A stretch of DNA of 64,000 nucleotides, taken from positions 434,001 through 498,000 of the forward strand of contig JADNYV010000012.1 of NCBI GenBank assembly GCA_015501055.1, written 5' to 3'. The first letter of the stretch is position 1. The number at the start of each line of letters is the position of its first letter. Positions 12,701 through 23,544 of the stretch are shown here, in pieces. A model generated the notes under the pieces. The model had not been told where the DNA came from. It saw only the letters and a list, made by a program, of their open reading frames with translations, and searched no databases. The stretch is from Mucidula mucida (Eukaryota; Basidiomycota; Agaricomycetes; Agaricales; Physalacriaceae). Made by a program: the position numbers and the translations under genes.

Positions 12701-13362
12701 TAAGAGTCGTAACGTGCTGGTAAATCGTCCAACAGGACTTGCGGTCGCCTATAATAGCCATCGCTGACCCGACGTCGATCTGCTCGCGGAGATGAAGGAA
12801 GAGGACGCTCGGGTGAGCGTCGAGGATTATATCTGTTACGAAGAGTAAATCGCTATTCTGGATAACAAGAAAGCACTCGTACAAGGCAGGTACGTTCTGA
12901 TCGTCATGGGTTTTCTTCCAACTGTCGGAGGGTTCGAACATCCGAGGCGTCGAGATCACAGTGTCCTTACGACCTGCAGAGTCATTTTCCCAACGAGAGT
13001 CAGTATGAGATTTCCAACTGTCCGAGCGAGGCCTTGATTCACGGCTATCGTGTGCATATCGATCCGGAGTGGCAGACTGGCTGTCGAATGCGCCTGACCA
13101 GGTAGGAGGTGGTTGTCTCTGGTAGTAATGTGGGTCGTATACTGTTGACTGCCGCGGTGAATATCGATGGTATGGAGGAGGGGAAGGCGACCTCCGCCGA
13201 GAAAGGGGTGGTCTCTGAAAACGAGAGCTTGAGTGCACGTTACGAGGTAGCAGTGTAATCTATACTGACTTGGTAATTTGATGAACCATTAGCCGGCGGT
13301 ATGCGATGACCAGAGTACACGGACGAAGAGGAAGAAGGCCCTGCCTCATAAATAGAGGCCAT
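9797..13362 (-). CDS. Snt1/NCoR-like two-SANT-domain repressor with RS-rich N terminus
   Basis: Predicted subunit of a Set3C/NCoR-type histone deacetylase complex in the nucleus. Start at 13362 ('MASIYEAGPSSSSS'), phase-0 intron, then an N terminus rich in Arg/Ser ('RRSYSISRSSSQRRSSSRSR', about 12560). The central region has a helical part ('NTRDLLKRRLNEREVTRLAK', about 11370) and SANT domain 1 ('GMDDWTKEERQIFLDQFAA', 'FGIIADALPHKTAAQCVAFY', about 10950-10810). SANT 2 is rebuilt across introns: 'SRWCDDDK' joined to 'QLFLELLGQHGGDFKRI', then 'TTVQVSNFYKAHCEDMGL' (about 10310-10090). The tail is Pro/Tyr/Met-rich and ends at 9797. A small exon near 11935-11905 links the RS half to the SANT half, so I treat them as one gene of about 1,000 residues. 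Two genes remain possible. Confidence 0.75.
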
Positions 13363-13736
13363 TCCGACTTGGTGGATTGTTTCGGATGACGGTGATATGA
13401 AGGTTGCCTGTGTGTTAGAGAAGACAGGAAGTGTGCTTCAGAACGAGAGAGAAAAGCATATGAAGCTCAGAATGGGGGCAATGGTGGAAATGAAGGGAGA
13501 GTCAACAAAAACAAGGATTCCGACTTGGAGAACAAGAAGGAACTTGGTGAAGCTGCAACCACATTTTGTCCTTGTTTGTTCTGTTGACCGTTGTCTGCCT
13601 CAGTGCCGTACGCGATTGGGCTTTCATTCAGCCTTTTCAAGGCCATTGTGGGCGCCTTTATCGTACCATAAGCCTGTTGAAACGCATATATCATACATAT
13701 ACTAGAGGAAACATTCAGAAATTGCAGTGAACATCT
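13363..13736. promoter_or_regulatory. Divergent intergenic region between the SANT gene and PIG-S
   Basis: 374 bp separating two start codons that point outwards, so it must carry both promoters and 5' UTRs. I see no clear TATA box. No supported ORF. Confidence 0.5.
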
Positions 13737-15454
13737 ATGCCGCTACTCGGCAACTCGGACCTAAGTCAGTCCAACACTCGGCCAACGTGGCCTATGGCAT
13801 CTCTCCTAGACCCATCGACGCTGTTCTTCCAGTTCGATGGCACCCGACGACGTATACTGATTTCGTACTGGATTGTCATTCTTCTCGCAACACCGCTATG
13901 GTGGAATATCACCAGCATTCAGCGTCTCTCCCTACCATCGTCGCGTGTCAATGCGCAGGCGCATACTACCCTTACGTTCCCAACAACCGTGCTCCTGGAC
14001 TCCTCATTCGAAGAATCAACCGTTGTGATTCTCCAGCAGCTCTTGGAAGCACGAGCTCCGAAAGACTTGTCTGTTATCGTTCAGTCTGGGACACAGGCAA
14101 CCGAGCCTGGACAATACCTCGTTACCCACTCAAGTTCAGACGACGCCATCCTCTCCGGGAGGCAGTTGCTGTTTCCTTCCACGCAGCCACGTTAGTATCT
14201 CCTTTCTCGCCACAGTTTATTGTTCAACCGAGTCCAGACAGTTACTCAATTGGCTGATACTCTCACTCAACTCCTCGCGCCATATCCTGCTCTCCGCGAG
14301 TTTCGCGTCGCTCAATATGCCCCACGGTATCGGCTTGCGTTTACTCTGCTCAATGAAGACGCCGCGGCAGGTCATTTCATGGAGGGATGGGATATCAAAT
14401 CCGCATTGAGGCGTGGGTGCACGTCCACACCATTTCGTGAAACCACGCTAATGCCGGACAGGCCACATTGAACCGGTCACGACGGGCTTGTCACTGCTTC
14501 ACAACTTTACCATTGAAAGCCAAGTCCAGTTCCACGCACCCCTGGCTTTTGAACTTCAACCACACGAAGATGGCTCATTCGGAGTAACATCCGAAGACTT
14601 GACCGTCTTCGTCAACTCTGCGGAGTGGACTCTATGTACGGCCACCTCATCTTGACACCATCCTGACTGATTTCCACCAACAGCGTCAAGTTCATCAAAT
14701 GATCCCGTACTCCACTTTGTTCTATTCGTTCCTTCAGCGAATAACAGGCCTCTCAACATTATGAGCACCCGAGGTACATCTATTCCTGACTCGCCCTCAG
14801 GATCCAACATCAAGACAGTCAATACATTTCTTATTCCGCAATGGGGTGGCGTCGTAATATACAATCCCTCTTCGGATGAAGAATATATGACATCCGCGAC
14901 ACTCGACACTGTCTTCCCGTCCTTCTCGCACCACCTGTTATCCTTGCTTGGTCTACCTCGCCTCCCATCGGATCTGATATGCAGCAATGATATATCAGAT
15001 TGGCAACTTGATGCCTTATTACGACGACGAGCTCTAGAAAACAATCAAGGCGCTAAAGACATTCTCCGAAGCACTGTTAAACTTGTGGACCAAATCGAGA
15101 ATATGCCGGTTGGCCCGGTCGTGCAGAACGACGTCGAGGCAGCGCTATCGGCCTTGGAAAAGGTATTCGTCTAATTGGTTCACTGCTCGTGTTGTTGATT
15201 CATGGTCATAGCTACACGGACTTTCTTCCCTCTCATTGGTAGATGCTTCAAGGTACTCTGCAGAAGCTGTGACCATAGCGTCTCGCGCATTCTTCAACCC
15301 AGGGATGCTCGCGCTACTTTATTTCCCTCCGGAACATAGATATGCGGTTTATACTCCGTTGTTTGCCAGTGCTGTAATACCTCTCTTTGCTGCAGCAGTG
15401 AGGGAAATTGTGGCATGGAGAAAGCAAAGATTACAAGCGGCGTCACAATTGTAA
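13737..15454 (+). CDS. PIGS: GPI transamidase component PIG-S/Gpi17
   Basis: Subunit of the ER-membrane GPI transamidase, which swaps a C-terminal signal for a GPI anchor. Seen: N-terminal membrane segment right after a basic stretch ('RRRILISYWIVILLATPLWW', residues about 37-56), followed by the family hallmark 'RLSLPSSRV'. The lumenal domain includes 'LPYPALREFRVAQYAP'-type sequence (about 14285), 'NTFLIPQWGGVVIYNP' (about 14825) and 'LSLLGLPRLPSDL' (about 14940). A C-terminal membrane helix ('YTPLFASAVIPLFAAAVREI') precedes the stop at 15452-15454. About five exons; introns near 14190-14218, 14412-14464, 14637-14683 and 15162-15210. Start chosen at 13737 because it precedes the membrane segment at the usual distance. 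It faces away from the SANT gene and converges on ICMT. Confidence 0.88.
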
Positions 15455-15526
15455 TTAACTTGATCTTGTTCCAAAATATTGAGATACATCAATCCAAGTA
15501 GAACACATTCATATCCCGTGGAGAAA

Positions 15527-16492
15527 TCATGGTACAAATGGAATCATAGTACCTACTCTCTTGCGATAGACGAGGTACTCGTCACCGAAAAACTTGATGA
15601 GGAGTTTCTCTTCGGCTGTGTAAATTCATAAGCATGAGCAGCAGAGAGGAAAGAAGCGATTTACCTCGTGTGCGATAGTAGAAGAATCTCCATAAGAGGA
15701 CGAGGAAAATACAGAAGGTCACTGGATTTTGGAGAACAAGCTGTGTTCCCAGTGCCCAGTAATAGAAACCCGCATACGACGGGTGCCGGAACCAGCTAGC
15801 AAGGATCAATCACAGGAAGAGACTGCCGAAAGAAAACTTACGCGTAGATGCCATTAGTGACAAGTACATGAGCATTTCTCTTTCGGTGCTCAATGACATG
15901 GGAGAAGTTGGAAGACGCGTGAATCATCGCGCCAGAGCGTAAGGCCTGGCCAGCGAGTACAAGGAATATACCTGTGAACGTTGGCTTCTGATCAAGATAA
16001 CAAAAGGGAGTGTACCGATGATGGAAACATATGGATATGCTTTCCACGATGGTTTGAAGTACAGTGTTAACAGATATTCTGTCAAAGCAGTACCATTGGC
16101 TATGTGATAAGTGGCACCGTTGTCCAGAAGAAAGGCTGTGATGGTAATGAGGACGTGGACAACAAGCGAACGCGTGGCTCACAGTCGACGCTACACTTTT
16201 CGAGGTTCCATCCAGCGGTGACGGCAAACTCGGCCCAATGAAAGGCGGCCCAGGCTGCGATGAAAAAGCCCAGCTGGTACGTAGACCACCAGTTGAGCTG
16301 AAAGCCACCGACGATAAACGTAAGAGCGCCTAGCGAGAACACGGAGCCCAGAAGGAAAGATACAGTGGACGCTGCTAGTGGTGTATTTGGTATGCCCTCC
16401 TTTGGTGCTCTTACTTGTGTTGGGATCGTTGCCAGAGGATGATAGACAGTTGTTTCGCGTTGAGGCATCGTTTCGTTGACTCTGTCGACCAT
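15527..16492 (-). CDS. STE14: Protein-S-isoprenylcysteine O-methyltransferase (ICMT/Ste14)
   Basis: Methylates the C-terminal prenylated cysteine of CaaX proteins such as Ras, in the ER membrane, using S-adenosylmethionine. Start at 16492 ('MVDRVNETMPQRETTVYHP'). Membrane segments: 'TVSFLLGSVFSLGALTFIVG', 'LGFFIAAWAAFHWAEFAV', 'IFLVLAGQALRSGAMIH'. Hallmarks: 'ASSNFSHVIEHRKRNAHVL' (about 15910), the cofactor-binding 'WFRHPSYAGFYYWALGTQL' (about 15790) and the C-terminal 'EEKLLIKFFGDEYLVYRKR' (about 15600) before the stop at 15527-15529. Introns at about 16140-16180, 15980-16020, 15790-15845 and 15620-15665. A possible client, a CaaX Ras protein, is encoded 24 kb away. Divergent from the EF-G2 gene, 117 bp apart. 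Confidence 0.9.
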
Positions 16493-16609
16493 GGTGGAGG
16501 TAATGAAAGGACAAAAGAACAGAACAATAAGGATTGAGCACTTTCGGAACTCGGGCCGAATGCCTACAGGCAACCTAAGCCAAAGTCGTGCTGTCTCGCA
16601 CTCACCTAT

Positions 16610-19076
16610 ATGCTCTGTCGAGCCGTTGCTCGATACGCACGAATAAAATGGCTGTCGCCTGCGCGCATCATGTCCACCGTGGTCAATCCGGCTGACATCC
16701 GCAACATGGCCCTCGTCGCTCACATTGGTTCGACCTATTCTCTTCCCTTTTCGCAGCTCATGGCCTTCCTTGTTCAGACTCAGGAAAAACGACGTTGACC
16801 GAGTCTATTCTGCTGAAGTCAGAGTACATCTCGTCGTCGGGCTCGGTGGACACCGGCAGCACGATCACCGACTTTTTGCCTGCAGAGCGCGAGCGCGGTA
16901 TCACCATCCAGTCTGCGAGTATTCCCGTGAAATGGAAGAATTGGACGTTCAACCTCATCGACACGCCTGGTCACGCGGACTTTGGTATGGAGGTTGAAAG
17001 CGCCAGTCGCGTCGTCGACGGCGCTGTCGTCTTGATGGACTCTGTCGAGGGCGTCGAGGCCCAGACAAAGCGCGTCTGGGGTCAGCTCGACCGGTATTTG
17101 ACTCTTTTTCTATCGCTGAAACAGACTCTGACAAACTGTAGGTATGGTGTTGCAACGCGACTCGTCTTTTTGAACAAAATGGACCGGCCCGGCGCTTCTT
17201 TTAGTGCTTCGATAGCGTCCATTCTCACTCATCGTCTGCATCGCCGCCCGCTTGTTCTCACTCTTCCCATCGCGTCCTTCGACCCCCAAGACTACCTTCA
17301 TGCAGAACCGGGCGTACAGGGTCTGGTCGACCTCGTCAAATGGGAAATCTGGAAGTGGGACAAGGCTGGACAGGTTACTCGCCATCCCATCCCTCGCACG
17401 GCATCCGAATGGGAAAACTTTGGGCTCTTACCGTCTTCTCATCCAGTCGCACGTGAACTGCTTCCTGCTCGGACGGCGCTTCTCGACACGCTTTCTGGCT
17501 TCTCCGAGCCTCTACTGAACACGCTCCTTGAACTGCCTGAGGATGATCTGGCTTACGGGACTGTACCAACATCTGTGATCATGCCTGCGTTACGAGCGGC
17601 ATCTCTTGCCAATCAAGTGTTACCCGTTCTCTGTGGTTCGGCGTTGAAACACGTCGGGACGGATATCGTCATGGACTATATTGGAGAACTGTTCGCGAGT
17701 CCCTTAGACGTGTTGCCAGAACCTCTGCCTAAAACTGCGCCTGTTCGGCTTCTTGCTTGGAAAGTCGGGTGGGACAAGAGGAGGAAAACCTGGAATACAT
17801 TCGTTCGCGTTTACTCAGGTAATGTACTTGACGTTCAACGACTGACCTGTACTCATGTTAGACAGGATCTCTCAAGCGTCAGAGCGTTCTCCACAATCAT
17901 AATCGCCATCAACGTGAGCGTATCACCAAACTACAACTTCTTTTCGCAAATGAAGCCCAGGAGGTTGACGAACTGCCTTTCGGTTCCGTTGGGGTCGTCA
18001 CTGGGTTAAGAGTAACACGAACTGGTGACACACTTATTTCTACAGTGCTCAAGGACGGCGAGGGCTCTACTCTTCCGAACATCATAACGCCCCCTTCTGT
18101 TATCTCGGTCTCCGTCATTCCTCAGTCGCACGCCGATCTAGAGCCTGTCACACAAGCTCTTGAAGCTCTTTCCCGGACAGACCCCTCAGTTCGCGTGGAC
18201 ATGCAAGAGGGACAGATTCTTGTCCATGGAATGGGTGCACTTCATTTGGAGATTGTCGAAGGTCGCCTTCGAGAGGAATTCGATGCCCGGTTTGAGTTTG
18301 GAGCGCGTCGTGTGAGCTATCGCGAAGCCCTCGGTCCCAACTACGGTTCTGCCCCACACGAAGAGCGAGTGACTATTGCCGGAGCGGAAGTTATGATTGC
18401 GATCAAATTGAGGCCTCTGGAAGCAGATGAAGTGGGCGACCCACAATGGGACGGGAACATCGTTGTGAACAAAGACGGGAAGCATATTCCTTACCCACAA
18501 TCGGCGCCCGAGTCTGAGGAGCTGCTTATCGCTGCCGGCATCGCGAGTGCTCTATCCAACTCGCCGCATTCATCGTTGCCGCTCTCGCATGTCCACGTGC
18601 AAATAGAGAATCATTCAAGTCCTACCCTGTCCCTCCTTAGTGGCGCTAGTGCTAAGGCTCTCAATAACATTCTCCGCAAGACTGGCATGGGACGCATCAT
18701 GGAGCCCTACACGCTGTTCAAGATCACAGTGAACGAGGACAGTATGGGCAAGGTGGCCAAGGACCTAACGGAGCATGAAGCCGAGCTACTCGATATGGGC
18801 TCTGATATGATGGACGACGACGACGGAACGAGTTCCTTTGTTTACATACCCCCTGCCTCCCTTTCGCCCTCTGCATCGAATGTGACGAACAAGGGTCATT
18901 CGGCGACGAAACGATCGATCCATGCTCTAGCGCCGCTTAGTCGTATGCTGGATTACAACAACAGACTGCGCGCGCTTTCTGGGGGTCATGGACAATTCGA
19001 GATGGCGAACGCTGGATTCCGTGAGGTGTCAGCTGCTCGCCAGCTTGAGATTTTACGCGAAATTGGCAGAGCGTAA
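16610..19076 (+). CDS. MEF2: Mitochondrial elongation factor G2 / ribosome-releasing factor 2
   Basis: Translational GTPase that, with mitochondrial RRF, recycles mitoribosomes. Start at 16610 opens a basic presequence ('MLCRAVARYARIKWLSP'). The P-loop is split by an intron: 'LVAHI' before about 16728 and 'DSGKTTLTES' after about 16776, giving HIDSGKTT. Then switch I 'ITDFLPAERERGITIQSA' (about 16866), switch II 'LIDTPGHADFGMEVE' (about 16953) and G4 'FLNKMDRPGASF' (about 17170). A second intron at about 17094-17142 and a third at about 17820-17877. The C-terminal domains carry 'ILVHGMGALHLEIVEGRLR' (about 18220) and 'ALNNILRKTGMGRIMEPYT' (about 18660). Stop at 19074-19076. The AERERGITI motif and presequence favour EF-G2 over cytosolic EF2. 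Confidence 0.9.
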
Positions 19077-19421
19077 TACGGCTATCTACAGTGCTTCTCT
19101 TCTTACGGAGACAGACATGAAAGGCCGTCCCTTCGTAAATTGATCGATATGACTTCGATTAGTGTGGCGTCGCGTAACATACTACTGACCGACGAGTGAC
19201 GCTGGAGTTGCTTTGGGGATGTAAATTGCAGAAAATGGTCACGCTACTGGAAATGAAGTTCACAAATGAAGAACGTAAGGTATTTTCATTAAAAGGCGCA
19301 GTACATAGTGGGTCATTTGACCAGAAGTGGTATCCAGAAAGGTAAACTGTACATGAAGAAACCGAAGATTGGTTTAGCGCCTTGGATGGCTAGTCTGGGC
19401 TGGTTGCTCGTAGATAACGAA
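19077..19421. other. Convergent 3' intergenic region
   Basis: 345 bp between two genes that end towards each other; no coding sequence seen. Expected to hold two 3' UTRs and terminators. Confidence 0.5.
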
Positions 19422-21079
19422 CTAGAGTAGCTGTCAGAGACCACATATGCAAGCGCGGTTGGGTAGACTCACAGATGAATATGGTCTGAGAGGCTTTCGA
19501 CCTAACCGAGGAAGACTCTCCTCCAGTTCAGTCCAGTGGGGTTCATGCTTGATGATTTGGCCTTTTTCGTTCCTCCATCCCTCGCTCTGCTTTGGGTAAT
19601 GGCTCAGTTCACGAGGGTGGGCGACTTCGCTCGGTGCGTATACAACCTTTCCTTCTGCCGTCAGGTGATCGCCGCGACTGTTCCACCAGCCCTTTCGGAC
19701 ACGACGAGGTGAAGGAGGAGAGGGCTGCACCGGAGCAGAGGCGAGCGAGCTGAGATTGTAGTTGAACTCACGCGGCGGTGTGGGAAGGGGATTGTGGCCG
19801 CGCGGGGAAGCGGAAGAATGCGGTGTCGGAGTGTTCCGGCGAGGTGAAGAAGTATGCGAAGAGGGCGACGATGACATCGATTTCGGCGAAGGAGCCCGTG
19901 AACGTGAGCCAGAATGACTCGGCGCAGAACTTTCTGGTATAACGCCGAGCGAAGGATGTGTATGGTGCCGGCCCAAGGGACGACCGCTGGAAGCTGACTC
20001 GGGTAAGATCAGTGGACTCAACACGGAGGCAGGTTCTTCGACGACTGTAGCGCCTTGTGTAGGCATCGAGGAGTGGCGCTTCAAACCTGTACTCATCCTT
20101 TCCATTTTTGTTGCGAGATCAGATCAGCCGTGGGGGACGCGTTTGGTAGTGAGACGATGATGCAGACGAAGGCGTCGCATTATTCGATCGAGATGCCATC
20201 GAACTTCGCCTTCCTGAAGGGCTCTCGCGGTAATGATCTGGTATTCTGATGATGCTGGAGGAGAAGGTGGGACGGAGGGGTTCATCAGTGTCGAATTCTT
20301 CGTGCCTCTGACTGACCGGAGCAGGCTCTGTGGAGCGGCGAGCGGCGGGAGCAGGAACAGGCGCTGCCGGTTGCGCGTAAATTTGCCTCTGTGAGGGAAT
20401 AGGTTCAGATGCTTGCCTCGATGGGTTATGGCTATGATGTCTCTGATGGCGAGGAAGAGGCGATGGTGAAGGGGATGTCGGTTGGTCGACTGATTTGCGA
20501 CGAGTAGGTGTAGCACCGCGAGGTTCGCGACTGATTGTACGACCATAGACATCACGATAGTTAGCTTCTATGATACCTTCGCCCTCTTCATCCTCTACAA
20601 GTCCACGAGGATTCCAGATCCAGGGAGTATGAGGAGCATCGGGGTTACCCTTGTACAGCTGTTCCCTGCCAAGAAAGTATGAAAGGAAACTAAGAAACAC
20701 GGTTCACGTTGACTAACCTTGGGACCATTTCAAACAAGTCGAGCGCGTTTGCCTTGACGGGCAGTCTGAGATATTCCTCACTAGGTGGCTTGTGTGGACG
20801 CTGGAAGGGATTCACCTGCGCCTGCTGCTGTTGCTGTTGCTGCTGGGGCTGCGCCTGCTGATGGGGCTGGGGCCACGCCTGGCCTGGGATCCAGGGAACA
20901 TGCGAGGGATTCGCAGAAGGCTTGAAGGCGGGATTAAACTGCCACTGACCCGCGTTCCAGTCCTGTGGTTTGACGTTCATGCCCTGGGGTATGGGAGGGG
21001 CACCGTTGAAGGGAGGGCGCCATCCTGACGGATATTGGCCACCAGGATGAGGAGCACGAGGTTGCTGATTTGCGTACAT
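19422..21079 (-). CDS. Conserved basidiomycete Q/P/S-rich protein; possible internal frame break
   Basis: Not a named family, but both halves resemble a single conserved basidiomycete protein. Start at 21079 ('MYANQQPRAPHPGGQYPSGW'). N-terminal half: 'NVKPQDWNAGQWQFNP' and 'HVPWIPGQAW', a Gln tract from a CAG-type repeat (about 20815-20855), then 'PPSEEYLRLPVKANALDLFE'. After an intron (about 20657-20717): 'PHTPWIWNPRGLVEDEEG'. This frame stops at 20119 just as a new frame begins with an ATG at 20105 and encodes 'RRVRKGWWNSRGDHLTAEG', 'KVVYAPSEVAHPRELSHYP' and 'ESLPRLGRKPLRPYSS'. A final intron (about 19426-19471) leads to the stop at 19422-19424. Either one gene with an indel or unseen intron near 20110, or two abutting ORFs. 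Function unknown. Confidence 0.55.
20815..20855 (-). repeat. Trinucleotide repeat encoding polyglutamine
   Basis: CTG/TTG repeat on the plus strand, read as CAG/CAA Gln codons in the minus-strand hypothetical gene (eight consecutive Gln plus flanking Gln/Ala/Pro). Likely length-variable. Confidence 0.75.
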
Positions 21080-22471
21080 GAGGAGGTCTGGAAAGGACTG
21101 AGAAAGGCAGAACATTGAAAAGAAAAGAAAACACACATTACAGTGGACAACAATGGATTTAAATGTACGCGAGGATCTCCGAGAGATCGATCGAAAATGG
21201 AAGCAAATGAGCAAGATGGACTGCTGGCAAATCCGACTGCTTAAAAGGGCAGGCGGCGTGTTACAAAAGCAGTGACTCGTCGGTGGGGGGCTGTGTTCCG
21301 TAGCGCGGCCCTCTTGGAATCATCCGGAAACGTCGAGCAATAATGGGTGCCGTTTGGGAATTGGCTCTGCTCTTGCTCGTCGCCGTCGACACAAGATGTC
21401 GGGATGTGCTCAGACAAACACCACAAAACATACAGTAAACGGTCAGGGTCCATCCATAAATGGACTTGACCGCCAGTCTCCCCACCAACGTTCAAGACCT
21501 CGCCGTGAACGGGCTAGTATCACTTTCGTTGCACTGAAACGTGTTCTATGTTCACACAATGCATAATTTCAGATCAAAGTGATAGTGTAGTGTAAATCCC
21601 TGAAAAAGAATATAGTAGACACAGCCAAAGATGGGTACGGTATACTGTAGTAACAATCGCGCAGTCCCTCATCAGTCATCGGAAGTGGCTCCGCAAATGC
21701 GGTAAACGACAACGTGGATTACGCATCATGATGTACTTGAGCCTACGAAGATTATGGGGCAAGTTTGGACACCCAAGGAAACCCTGACATGCGCAGCGCC
21801 TTGGAGCGTAAACGTGTGCCACTTCACTGATGGTAGACTGATGATGCGGCCTAGTCAGTGATCCTTTCACATCCTGTCCTCCACAAGTAGCCGAAGAAAC
21901 TTCAAAGGGAGATGTCCCTTCCATGGAAAGTTAAATAGTCGAAACAAGCAAAGTTGAAGTTACGAAGGTCAGTTGGTCTACGGAAAGATATCCCAGATAA
22001 TACACTTCCGCGGTTCACAGATTCAAGAAAAAGACTGGAGACCTCCACTTGGGAATGATTACTTTCGTCAGAAGCGGAAATGAGCGTGACCTTTCAAGTA
22101 ATATAGCGCCTGCTATAGGACGGGAAATGGGTGGCAATTTCAATCTCAGCAGAGTGGGACGCTTTGAGTCCTATGCCCGGCATGACTTGGGAACGCAACG
22201 TGGCGCAGTACGATTATTATATCCCGGCCGACAGTCACGAATGACGTTCGTCAGGTCTCTTCATCGCAATGAACTTATGATTTTCAACCGAGAAGCGTAC
22301 ATAGTTACTTCAGATTACGGTTCTCATTGACCTGGTAATTGTGTTTTTCTCGCAATCTGCAAATTCATACTTATGCCATCATGTCCTTCTAGACTGACAT
22401 ACTAACTAAACAGGTGGTTAGCTGTCTCATTCTTCGAATAAACGAATGGGTCAAAGATTCACGAACTACTA
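21080..22471. other. 1.4 kb region without recognised gene
   Basis: Several frames of 60-90 codons exist on both strands (for example plus 22049-22330), but none shows a known motif or a plausible intron partner. It must hold the promoter of the Q/P-rich gene at its left end and the 3' UTR of the uL16m gene at its right end. The middle may be a non-coding transcript or decayed sequence; I cannot support either. Confidence 0.4.
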
Positions 22472-23257
22472 TTAGACACTTGAGGCTGAATCGGGATGGG
22501 TGCATCCTCCAGCAGCGGCATGCTTGACGGTTCTGGAAGATCGTGCAAAAGGAGGCGACCCAATCTTGGAGGTGACTTTGTGCTGATAAACTCCATAGTG
22601 CATGGCAATTTCGACGCGGCCTGGCGTAATACTAGGAAACATTGAGACGTCGTCACGGAATAGATAAGGGCACAAACTTTCTCGCGCAAGTTCTTCGCGT
22701 ATGGGCACGCCGCCGATTTCAAAAATGACACGGCCAGTGGGCAGCCTAGTTGCCCAGTACTCAAACGTCCCCTTTCCTTTTCCCATACGGGTTTCATTGC
22801 CCTGTACTGCATTGAACATCCAGACTAACCCACAGCAAAGAGCGCACACCTTTATGCAGACGGGAATATCGGGGAAACACCTCAGCCAGACCTTTGCACC
22901 CTTGAAGGGCTTGATTTTACGTTTTATCACATCTTCCGCCGTCGTCAGCTGCTTCGCGCTCAGTCGGTGTCCATTGCCCTTTATGCGAATGCCCCAGTCG
23001 CCAAATGCCAACGTGGTTCCACGAATAGAACCGCCAATTGGAATGGGGACCCGGCCTTTGTGCCGCTTGATATACTTGATTTGTCGTGGTGCAAGCTGCC
23101 CACGATTACGCGTAAACAGTGATATGGGTGATGGAACGGCGGGTAGCGCGAACGAAGCTCGGAAGATGGACGTTATGGAAAACATAGTCGGAGGATCCGG
23201 TCCGAAAATTGTGCTGGACACCGACACGTGATCGAAGCATCCTGCAGGAGCATTCAA
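22472..23257 (-). CDS. MRPL16: Mitochondrial large-subunit ribosomal protein uL16m (MRPL16)
   Basis: Mitoribosome large-subunit protein near the A-site/peptidyl-transferase centre. Seen: 'PRQIKYIKRHKGRVPIPIGG' (about 23080), 'LAFGDWGIRIKGNGHRLSA', 'GAKVWLRCFPDIPVCIK', then 'ETRMGKGKGTFEYWATRLP' (about 22790) and 'GRVIFEIGGVPIREELAR', the conserved uL16 order. A 48 nt GTGTGC...ACAG segment at about 22803-22850 interrupts the conserved stretch. It has no stop and a length divisible by three, but the family has nothing there, so it is called an intron. Two starts are possible: 23257, or an internal ATG near 23185 ('MFSITSIFRASFALP') that gives a cleaner presequence. The last 25 residues do not match the family; a last intron may be missed. 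Divergent from the next gene. Confidence 0.85.
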   Translation of the reverse strand: MNAPAGCFDHVSVSSTIFGPDPPTMFSITSIFRASFALPAVPSPISLFTRNRGQLAPRQIKYIKRHKGRVPIPIGGSIRGTTLAFGDWGIRIKGNGHRLSAKQLTTAEDVIKRKIKPFKGAKVWLRCFPDIPVCIKVCALCCGLVWMFNAVQGNETRMGKGKGTFEYWATRLPTGRVIFEIGGVPIREELARESLCPYLFRDDVSMFPSITPGRVEIAMHYGVYQHKVTSKIGSPPFARSSRTVKHAAAGGCTHPDSASSV

Positions 23258-23544
23258 GCTTCAAGTCTGAGTCAACCCACGCGTCAAAGCTTCTTCCTAA
23301 CTGCCATGGCACCTCCACCTGCTGAAGATCTGCATAACGGCGAACAAGTTCACACGCACAGCGGAATGCGGTAAATTTCGCAAGTGCGAGCAAGGTGACT
23401 TTCAAAAGTGTTCACAATGCCTCTACACTGTATATTGCGTGCGCTGGTTCTTCTTTCCCAAGGTGTCCAGCGTTGAGATAGCTATCGCAGTCCAAATCGT
23501 GCCAAAAGAAGCATTGGCCTGTTCACAAACACATTTGTAAAATC

